Source of the DNA: Chitinophagaceae bacterium
Lineage (GTDB): Bacteria > Bacteroidota > Bacteroidia > Chitinophagales > Chitinophagaceae
Assembly (NCBI GenBank): GCA_017307755.1
Contig: JAFKGQ010000013.1
Coordinates: forward strand, 186,001 to 250,000
Length of the DNA: 64,000 nucleotides
Direction: 5' to 3'
The position numbers and the translations under genes were made by a program. Each line of letters opens with the position of its first letter. Position 1 is the first letter of the stretch. Under the pieces are notes generated by a model, which was not told the origin of the DNA, did no database searches, and worked only from the letters and a program-made list of their open reading frames with translations. Of this stretch, positions 45,015-51,554 are shown in pieces.

Positions 45015-45962
45015 CTATTTTGTAAGACTGCGGTATTGGGAGGGCGATACACCCATACGCTGGGAAAACAGACGGCTAAAGGACTGACTATCCGCAAATC
45101 CAAGCAGATCAGCCACTTCCGCAACAGGAACGCGGGTCACGGCCAGCAGGTGACGCGCCTTTTCCATCCGCACCTGCTGTATATACTGGTGTGGAGAATA
45201 TCCGTAGGCTGATCGGAAAAGGCGTAAAAAATGGTATTTGGAAAGACAGGCCGCAGAAGACAACATTTCCAGGCTCAGTTCGTCGCCAGAGCAGGAATGA
45301 ATGACATCCATGGCCCGGGACAGTTGCTTGTACAACTGGATACGAGTGGACAGTTTCACCGGGGGAAGTTTGCGCACCACATCCGTAATATGCCGGTGCT
45401 GCTGCAAATGGTATGTCAATAAGGTAGTAAGCTGCTCTTCAAACAACAACCTGTTGAATCCATCTTCTTTGTAAGTACGGGCGATCCGGCTGATGAGCGC
45501 ATCAAAGACGGCATCCCTCCGGTGCAGCTGATTGAAAAATGAAAAAAGTGTCACCCTTCTTTCTGTTCCCTGGTCCAATATCCTGTCGGCGGGTGTGATC
45601 TGTGAATGAAGAATGGACTCTGCAAAATGCTCTCCAAAATGGATATTAAAGGTTTCTGTTTTGGCGCCTTTTTCTATCTGTAAGGTATAAGGTTGCTGGC
45701 GATTGGAAATAAAATAGCTGTTTTCACCGATGCGACGGGTTTCACCATCCACCGTGCAAAAACTACTACCCCGTATGTTCAAAAAGAAGGAAAAAGGGCC
45801 TTTTATATCCGGCCGGAAACATTCATGACTTACTGTATTGATAATGACGCTGGGGAATCCATCTGTCTCCAGGATAAGGTTACCCCACCCCAGGCGGTTG
45901 TCCCATCCCTGGGCGATCTGGTTTTTCAGCCAGTGAAGGTCTGGAAATTCATGCAGGATCAC
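45015..45962 (-). CDS. AraC-family transcriptional regulator with N-terminal sensor domain
   Basis: 315 residues starting at GTG 45962; no ATG exists in the open stretch above it. Residues 1-200 form a cupin-like sensor region (FSFFLNIRGSSFCTVDGETRRIGENSYFISNRQQPYTL). Residues 215-315 carry the AraC double helix-turn-helix (LSLEMLSSAACLSKYHFLRLFRSAYGYSPHQYIQQVRMEKARHLL and PVAEVADLLGFADSQSFSRLFSQRMGVSPSQYR). It is followed by the membrane protein and SDR genes on the same strand. A terminator hairpin sits 16 bases before the GTG. Confidence 0.9.
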   Translation of the reverse strand: MILHEFPDLHWLKNQIAQGWDNRLGWGNLILETDGFPSVIINTVSHECFRPDIKGPFSFFLNIRGSSFCTVDGETRRIGENSYFISNRQQPYTLQIEKGAKTETFNIHFGEHFAESILHSQITPADRILDQGTERRVTLFSFFNQLHRRDAVFDALISRIARTYKEDGFNRLLFEEQLTTLLTYHLQQHRHITDVVRKLPPVKLSTRIQLYKQLSRAMDVIHSCSGDELSLEMLSSAACLSKYHFLRLFRSAYGYSPHQYIQQVRMEKARHLLAVTRVPVAEVADLLGFADSQSFSRLFSQRMGVSPSQYRSLTK

Positions 45963-45967
45963 GCCCC

Positions 45968-45975
45968 TAAAGTTA
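45968..45975 (-). promoter_or_regulatory. -7-like box directly before the AraC GTG
   Basis: TAACTTTA on the minus strand, ending only five bases before the start codon, so a transcript from it would be leaderless. The -33 position falls in the terminator hairpin and does not match, so support is weak. Confidence 0.25.
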
Positions 45976-45977
45976 AT

Positions 45978-46016
45978 AAAAAAGGTCGGCCCGATGTCTT
46001 AACCCTCCGACCGACC
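45978..46016 (-). terminator. Rho-independent terminator or attenuator ahead of the AraC gene
   Basis: Minus strand: GGTCGGTC (46016-46009), 17-base loop, GGCCGACC (45991-45984), then six T. The stem has one G-U pair on the minus strand but a mismatch on the plus strand, fixing its direction. No minus-strand gene lies upstream, so it must end either a short unannotated RNA or the AraC message itself (attenuation). Confidence 0.55.
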
Positions 46017-46115
46017 ATGTCCATTTCAAACGGGATTATGGCCATTTCGGGTGCAAAAATGCAGGACCCGCGCCCCCCTCCGTGAAAAAAATATACATTA
46101 CGGGTATTTTCCTGC

Positions 46116-47132
46116 ATGGGATCAGCCCTTTCCATAAAAAAACAGGTAAGAGTAGCCCTCTATACGACCCCCGTGATCGCCGCGCTGACCATGAGTCCCA
46201 TCGCCATATTACAGCGTTATTCCATTGGAACGTATGCCGCGGCCGTATCTTTTACCATGACCCTGGTACTTTTTTTATGGTCAATAAATATCCTTCTATG
46301 GTATCTGGGCGCAAGATCCACTGCGCGAAGGACCCTGCTCAGCGTCCTGGTCAGTTTTGGGCTCGCCTTCTTTGTGGTAGTAGTCCTTTTCTCCGGGCAC
46401 TCTTCCATGTCTGTATCACCCCAGGTGAACTTCCATTTCCATCTGATACTGTTCTTTGCCGTCAATGTCGTTGTCATTATCGTACAGAACCTGGTGATCA
46501 GCCGGGAAAAGAATGCCGTCATGGAACTGGAGAACCAGGCATTAAAGCTGAAGAACATGGAAGCCGTCAACCAGCAGTTGAAACAGCAGATACAACCTCA
46601 CTTCCTTTTTAATTCTCTCAGTACGCTGAAATCCCTCATGGCCGCCGACCCGGAAAGCGCGGAAGATTATCTGATACGGCTATCGGACTTTCTGCGAGCC
46701 TCTCTTTCTTCTCATACGCTCAACACCATACCGCTGGGCGATGAATTGCGCCTGACCATCAACTATCTGGAGATGCAAAAGATCCGATGTGGAAATGCAT
46801 TACGTTTTATCATCCGGGTTCCGGAAGAGGTATGGACGTCTTACTCCTTGCCGGCCTTCTCTCTTCAAATGCTGGCTGAAAATGCTATCAAACACAATAT
46901 ATTAACTTTGTACAGGCCCCTGATCATCACGGTGACATGGCAGGATGGAGTGATCACGGTCAGTAATAATCTGCAAAAAAAAGAGACTGACACACAGGGT
47001 ACGGGGGTGGGGTTGGTTAACCTGCAGGAGCGCTACCGGATCCTGTCCGGTAACAACATCATTATAGAAGAGAAAGAGGATACTTTCTCTGTAAGTATAA
47101 AGGCCCTCGAATATGCAAGTAGTGATCATTGA
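46116..47132 (+). CDS. LytS/YehU-type sensor histidine kinase
   Basis: 338 residues: four membrane helices in the first 130 residues, a short coiled coil (MELENQALKLKNMEAVNQQLKQQ), then the His_kinase box QIQPHFLFNSLSTLKSL with His162. The ATPase domain follows with Asn in LAENAIKHNI and a glycine-rich GTGVGLVNLQERY. The sensor has no extracytoplasmic domain, so it likely reads a membrane signal. The response regulator gene overlaps its last 20 bases. A paralogous pair occupies 62202-64000. Confidence 0.92.
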   Translation: MGSALSIKKQVRVALYTTPVIAALTMSPIAILQRYSIGTYAAAVSFTMTLVLFLWSINILLWYLGARSTARRTLLSVLVSFGLAFFVVVVLFSGHSSMSVSPQVNFHFHLILFFAVNVVVIIVQNLVISREKNAVMELENQALKLKNMEAVNQQLKQQIQPHFLFNSLSTLKSLMAADPESAEDYLIRLSDFLRASLSSHTLNTIPLGDELRLTINYLEMQKIRCGNALRFIIRVPEEVWTSYSLPAFSLQMLAENAIKHNILTLYRPLIITVTWQDGVITVSNNLQKKETDTQGTGVGLVNLQERYRILSGNNIIIEEKEDTFSVSIKALEYASSDH

Positions 47133-47874
47133 AGACGAGCAGCATACCGCAAAAGATCTGGTGACGTGCATCAGAAAGGCCGAACCTGCGGCCGAGATCA
47201 TCGCTATATTATCTTCCGTAAAGGAAGCTGCCGCCTTTTTCAAAAATGCGCCTGACCCGGACCTGATCTTTAGCGATATCCAACTGGGAGACGGCCTAAG
47301 TTTCGGGCTTTTTGATACCACGGAGAACAAAGCGCCCGTTATTTTCTGCACCGCCTACGATGAATATGCCCTGCAGGCTTTCAAAGCAGCCGGCATCGAC
47401 TATATTTTAAAACCCTTTACGGCAAAGAGCATTGCGGCATCCTTTGCTAAATATAAAGACCTGCAACAAAAACTCTCTAAGAACAACCCCTCCTACAAAA
47501 ACATCAGCGAGCTTTTTAGCAGTGCGAAAAAACAGGAACAAAAGTCGGTGCTTGTATATCACAAGGAAAAGATCACGCCCATCAGGATCGAAGACATTGC
47601 GGTTTTTTATCTCCAACACGAATTGACCCACCTGCTAACATTTGACAACCAGCATTACTTTGTCAGCCACCATCTCGAAGAGCTGGAAAAAATGACATCG
47701 GGTCTGTTTTATAGAGCAAACAGGCAATACCTGGTTCATCGGAATGCGGTCCGGGATGTATCGCAATATTTCGGTAGAAAATTGTTGATCAATCTTACCA
47801 TTCCTTTTTCTGAAAAGATAACGGTGGGAAAGGTAAAGTCAGCTTCTTTTCTCGCCTGGCTGGCAAATTCCTAG
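47113..47874 (+). CDS. LytTR-family response regulator
   Basis: 253 residues. Receiver domain with acidic pocket Glu7-Asp8, phospho-acceptor Asp55 (FSDIQLGDG), Thr80 and Lys100 (YILKPF). The C-terminal LytTR DNA-binding domain (about 150-250) has KSVLVYHKEKITPIRIEDIAVFYLQHE, GLFYRANRQYLVHRNAVRDVSQYFGRKLLINL. LytTR proteins bind paired direct repeats about two helical turns apart; such a pair of TGTCCA boxes lies 11 bases after this gene. It overlaps the kinase gene and is co-translated. Confidence 0.93.
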   Translation: MQVVIIEDEQHTAKDLVTCIRKAEPAAEIIAILSSVKEAAAFFKNAPDPDLIFSDIQLGDGLSFGLFDTTENKAPVIFCTAYDEYALQAFKAAGIDYILKPFTAKSIAASFAKYKDLQQKLSKNNPSYKNISELFSSAKKQEQKSVLVYHKEKITPIRIEDIAVFYLQHELTHLLTFDNQHYFVSHHLEELEKMTSGLFYRANRQYLVHRNAVRDVSQYFGRKLLINLTIPFSEKITVGKVKSASFLAWLANS

Positions 47875-47884
47875 CGTGTACGTC

Positions 47885-47911
47885 TGTCCACCCCACCCTG
47901 CTTTTTGTCCA
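47885..47911 (+). promoter_or_regulatory. Candidate LytTR binding site: two TGTCCA repeats 21 bases apart
   Basis: TGTCCACCC (from 47885) and TGTCCATCC (from 47906) are near-identical direct repeats with a 21-base period, i.e. two turns of the helix, the known geometry for LytTR regulators. It stands upstream of the promoter of the small ORF at 47998. A similar TCCA pair occurs beside the paralogous system at 62172-62195. Confidence 0.5.
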
Positions 47912-47953
47912 TCCGGCCCACAAATTCATTTTCCCTGTATCGGCTGCGGCTAT

Positions 47954-47984
47954 TTTCGTAGGGTGATCTAATTTTCTAACTTTA
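47954..47984 (+). promoter_or_regulatory. Promoter of the 49-residue ORF
   Basis: TTTC (47954-47957), 19-base spacer, TAACTTTA (47977-47984). Each box has one base off the consensus TTTG/TAnnTTTG; spacing is exact. The ATG follows 13 bases later with GGGAAAA just before it. Confidence 0.5.
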
Positions 47985-47997
47985 AACACAGGGAAAA

Positions 47998-48147
47998 ATG
48001 AGAACAAAGATCGTCCTTCTTTCCACGACCGTGCTGATGTCAGCCGGCGTCACGATGCATCATTTCAGGTATTGTCCTTTGCAGCATCTAAAACAGGCGT
48101 TTGCGCATCATAAGGTCGTGACACCAGCACCCGTCAATCCTCAGTGA
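47998..48147 (+). CDS. Small 49-residue membrane-anchored or exported peptide, unknown function
   Basis: The peptide begins MRTKIVLLSTTVLMSAGVTM, which looks like a short signal or anchor, then HHFRYCPLQHLKQAFAHHK and a Pro-rich end. It has one Cys (26) and six His. A promoter with 19-base spacing and a LytTR-type repeat lie upstream, so it is a plausible target of the two-component system just before it. Its last 14 bases overlap the end of the convergent MFS gene. No family known to me. Confidence 0.55.
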   Translation: MRTKIVLLSTTVLMSAGVTMHHFRYCPLQHLKQAFAHHKVVTPAPVNPQ

Positions 48148-49702
48148 GAAGCCCCCCGCTGCCGGTGCCTGCCGGCGGCGGACTTTTAATAAATAGTACC
48201 GCCATGAGAGCGCCTAAAAAAGCCAGCCCCGCCGCCAGGCGCATAATGATGACATAGGTATCGATAAAACTTTCCCGGTAGGCCCGGTTAACCACTATCT
48301 TATCCTGGCCATTCACATCTTTCGGCGCCCTGGCATTACCAAGATTTACCGCCTGACCAATCACCTGCTTTTTTGCGGCAGCGTCCAATGATACGCCATT
48401 CAATTTCCCCCCGAGGGTGCCTGCGAACAATAAAACTGCCAGCGCGCCAAATATAGCATTGGCAAACACATTGGATATCCTTGTCATGGCGTTGTTGACA
48501 CCCGAGGCTATGCCTGAATATTCGTCGTTTACGCTGCGCATGACAGCGGTGGTGAGGGGTGCTACGGTAAAAGACATGCCGAGTCCCAATACGAGGATAC
48601 CCGGAAAGAAAGTGGTCCAATAGGCTTGCGGGCCATCCGTTTGTCTTACAAAGGAAAGGATCAGGAGGCCGGCGCCCGCGGCGGCGGGCCCCGCGATTAA
48701 CAACGATCTCGGTCCTGCTTTGTCGGCATAGCTGCCTGCGGATCTCGCCAGAGAGATCATTAGTAAAGTAAACGGCAGAAAAGTAAGCCCGGACTGCAGT
48801 TGACTATAGCCCTGGGCCTGCACCAGGTCCAGGGAAAGAAATAACATACCCGACCCCAGTCCCGCATATAAAAAAAATGTCAGCAGATTCGCCCCGCTGA
48901 ATGTTCTGTTGGCAAACAGGTACAGAGGCATCATGGGATGCCGGCTCTTCTTCTCGATGACAATAAACATCACAAGCAATAAAACACCGACACTTAAACT
49001 TCCCAACACCTGCCAGTTGCCAAACCCTACGGCAGGTATGCGGAGGAACCCGAAAGTAAGCAGGGCCAGCCCCAGCGCTATCGTGATAACGCCCGGATAA
49101 TCCAGGACGGGGTCCGGGTGAGCCTCTTTGCTCTCCGGTACTTTTTTCCAAAGTATCGACAAAGCTGCGATGCCAATGGGGACATTGATAAAAAAGATAT
49201 AGCGCCACAATCCGGCATCAGCCAGCGCCCCGCCGATGATTGGTCCGCCCAGGGTAACGATGGTTGTTACTGCAGACCAGGTGCCGATGGCCTTCCCCTT
49301 CTCTGTTGCATGAATGGAAGAGGAGATCAGTGACAAACTGCCGGGTATCATCAGTGCGCCGCCCATGCCCTGGATCACCCGGCATACGATGAGGACATGC
49401 ACGTCCGGCGCAAACCCGCAGACGGCAGAGCCTATGATAAAAATAAGGATGCCGATCATATAGATCTTCTTCCGTCCCAATTTATCCCCCAGCGATCCGC
49501 CGATGAGTATCAGCGAAGCCAATATGAGCAGGTAAGCATTCAATATCCAGAACAGATCGGCGCCCGTGGCATCGAGGCTTTTTTGCAGCGCCGGCAAAAC
49601 GACATTTAAGGCGGTGGCATCGATAAATGCCATCGCCGAGGCAAGGATGGTCGAAGTCATGATCCATTTGCCTTCGGGACTGCCGAGCGATACGGTTGCC
49701 AT
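48134..49702 (-). CDS. MFS drug exporter, DHA2 (14-helix) type
   Basis: 522 residues with about 14 hydrophobic helices. Motifs: FIDATALNVVLPALQKSLDATGADLFWILNAYLLILASLILIGGSLGDKLGRKKIY (motif A), RVIQGMGGALMIPGSLSLI and GGPIIGGALAD (motif C). It differs clearly from the exporter at 41930 and is a separate import. The start lies 19 bases from the stop of the DUF5131 gene on the same strand, so it may be transcribed from the imported cassette's promoter. Confidence 0.9.
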   Translation of the reverse strand: MATVSLGSPEGKWIMTSTILASAMAFIDATALNVVLPALQKSLDATGADLFWILNAYLLILASLILIGGSLGDKLGRKKIYMIGILIFIIGSAVCGFAPDVHVLIVCRVIQGMGGALMIPGSLSLISSSIHATEKGKAIGTWSAVTTIVTLGGPIIGGALADAGLWRYIFFINVPIGIAALSILWKKVPESKEAHPDPVLDYPGVITIALGLALLTFGFLRIPAVGFGNWQVLGSLSVGVLLLVMFIVIEKKSRHPMMPLYLFANRTFSGANLLTFFLYAGLGSGMLFLSLDLVQAQGYSQLQSGLTFLPFTLLMISLARSAGSYADKAGPRSLLIAGPAAAGAGLLILSFVRQTDGPQAYWTTFFPGILVLGLGMSFTVAPLTTAVMRSVNDEYSGIASGVNNAMTRISNVFANAIFGALAVLLFAGTLGGKLNGVSLDAAAKKQVIGQAVNLGNARAPKDVNGQDKIVVNRAYRESFIDTYVIIMRLAAGLAFLGALMAVLFIKSPPPAGTGSGGLLTED

Positions 49703-49720
49703 ATTACATATAATAGATAG

Positions 49721-50434
49721 TTAACTTACCATACTTGGCATGTCATCCCAGGTCCGATCTAATAACTTTCTGCCCGTTTTTTTCTTATTCGTCCCACCCC
49801 ATTGTTTAAAGAAAAATTTGACATTACTTTTTTGACATTGATCCATTATGTCTAACGCCCATTCTTCTTTCATTGGCCTTGGTGTTCTTCCGCTTTCACC
49901 ACCAACAATTACCCAGTCAATTTTTTTCAAATTCATATTAGGTAAGGGCCCTAGCAAAGGTTCGCACGATAAAAATTTAACTCGAGCACTAACCATTCTT
50001 AACAAATCAATTCGATGCATAACCTTCTCATTCTCTACAGATACACCCATCCAGATATTATGTGTCCAATTTAAGTATTTATCATATTTTAAAAGCACAT
50101 CCGCTCTTTTTGTCAATATTTGAAAAACGTGTTGTGGATTATCGTTCATTACCGCAAATACCTTTTGAATAAATTCAAGTGGGATTTCTTTATGAAAAAG
50201 ATCGCTCATCGAATTTACGAAAACCACCTTTGGGTTCTTCCAGGTGTAAGGAATATTCAAAGAGTCTTCGTGAGTACGTAATTTAAATCCATCCCTATAC
50301 TTTTCAATTCCCATTGCTTGAAGTCGGTTAGCCATTATTTCCGCATAACAATATTTACAGCCGGCTGAAATTTTATTACAGCCAGTTGTAGGATTCCACG
50401 TCATTTCAGTCCATTCAATATTTGAGGATGCCAT
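49721..50434 (-). CDS. DUF5131 / phage Gp37-Gp68-like three-cysteine (radical-SAM-like) protein
   Basis: 237 residues. The start IEWTEMTWNPTTGCNKISAGCKYCYAEIMANRLQ holds the defining three-cysteine motif Cys19-x6-Cys26-x2-Cys29, which resembles the iron-sulfur cluster site of radical SAM enzymes. Later blocks VVFVNSMSDLFHKEIP, QILTKRADVLLKY, WMGVSVENE, FLSCEPLLGPL, WVIVGGESGRTPRPM are all typical of the family. Its biochemical reaction is not established. It starts one base after the TcmP stop and shares that gene's low GC content, unlike all neighbours, so both were imported together. Confidence 0.92.
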   Translation of the reverse strand: MASSNIEWTEMTWNPTTGCNKISAGCKYCYAEIMANRLQAMGIEKYRDGFKLRTHEDSLNIPYTWKNPKVVFVNSMSDLFHKEIPLEFIQKVFAVMNDNPQHVFQILTKRADVLLKYDKYLNWTHNIWMGVSVENEKVMHRIDLLRMVSARVKFLSCEPLLGPLPNMNLKKIDWVIVGGESGRTPRPMKEEWALDIMDQCQKSNVKFFFKQWGGTNKKKTGRKLLDRTWDDMPSMVS

Positions 50435-50435
50435 A

Positions 50436-51554
50436 TCAGATAATTTTAAAGATTACTTTTTTGCTCTCTTTTTTATAATAATTGTAAGCAATATAAAAAG
50501 AAGACTTCCTGGCCTTCTCATTGTTATTTTTTAATACTTCTAATTTTCCATCCTTTTGCCAGTTATACAGTATCTCATTGGTGTGTTTAGGCAAAAAACC
50601 CTGCCTTAACGTAAATTCATATACTTCTCCGTTATTTTTTTTATTTCCCTTCAGGAACATTCTTAATTTTTCTTCTAATGGATTCGTTTTTAGATCATAA
50701 AATAAGCTTGGCTGATTGCCGGTATAACTCCACCCCTTTCCCTGCTCAGTATCAATTTCCCATTTGGCCTCAAGCATTTTTTCGAATCCCTTTATATGAG
50801 AGCTGAAAAAGAAAAGGCAAAAAACGGTACTGGCATCTTTTTCAATGGTAAAAGTATCAACAAACAGTTTGCCCCCGAATTTGGATTGGAACCCTTCCTT
50901 TAATTGATTTATGAAATGCCACACATTATCTGTTTCCTTCCACTCTTTATAGGGAACAAGTTCTTCAATAAAGTCCTTAAGCGCCAGGGGTGTTCCATTT
51001 GCGGCAAACCGATACATGAATTGTGTTGGAAGCCAAAGTAATACTTCTGCATTTCCCTTAGCCATAAGATTCTCTATCTGGCTAGCTTTAATATGCTTAT
51101 ACTCATACGGATCAATAAAGATGAAAGCTTTTTGATTCTTAAGGGCTGATAAAATATTCAGCATTTTTTTTAATTCATCCTGATAGTCGAGCGATGAATA
51201 TTCAATTTCACCAAATTCTTTATAATAAAGCGATTTATCTCCAATTGCCTGTTTTACTTTTTCTATCTTGAGGGGGTCCAGATCATTAAAATGGCAATCT
51301 ATTGGCGTTATATTGCTTAGCTTAGCAACATTACTAAAGTGGACATCTTTTATCGTCCTCATAAATACAAGAGGACTACCTTCTCCTCCATTTTCATATA
51401 AACCTTCTCCACAAAACATATCATATATCTTTATTCTTTCTGTGTATCCATCATTACATATTATATTTAGATACCTTTTCAGATATTCGCCGAGCAATCG
51501 AACCTTGGCCTCGGAATGATTTAAAAGATTGGTTTTAACATTCTTCCTTTCCAT
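50436..51554 (-). CDS. tcmP: Three-Cys-motif partner protein TcmP
   Basis: 372 residues. The family is named for being encoded next to the three-cysteine DUF5131 protein, as here. A nucleotide/SAM-site-like stretch IYDMFCGEGLYENGGEGSP (43-61) and FIFIDPYEYKHI (Asp148-Pro-Tyr150) resemble motifs I and IV of Rossmann methyltransferases. The C-terminus (LRQGFLPKHTNEILYNWQKDGKLEVL) looks like a winged helix. The activity is unproven. The gene is strongly AT-rich, has its own promoter at 51593-51623, and its first 34 bases overlap the end of the GH2 gene. Confidence 0.9.
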   Translation of the reverse strand: MERKNVKTNLLNHSEAKVRLLGEYLKRYLNIICNDGYTERIKIYDMFCGEGLYENGGEGSPLVFMRTIKDVHFSNVAKLSNITPIDCHFNDLDPLKIEKVKQAIGDKSLYYKEFGEIEYSSLDYQDELKKMLNILSALKNQKAFIFIDPYEYKHIKASQIENLMAKGNAEVLLWLPTQFMYRFAANGTPLALKDFIEELVPYKEWKETDNVWHFINQLKEGFQSKFGGKLFVDTFTIEKDASTVFCLFFFSSHIKGFEKMLEAKWEIDTEQGKGWSYTGNQPSLFYDLKTNPLEEKLRMFLKGNKKNNGEVYEFTLRQGFLPKHTNEILYNWQKDGKLEVLKNNNEKARKSSFYIAYNYYKKESKKVIFKII

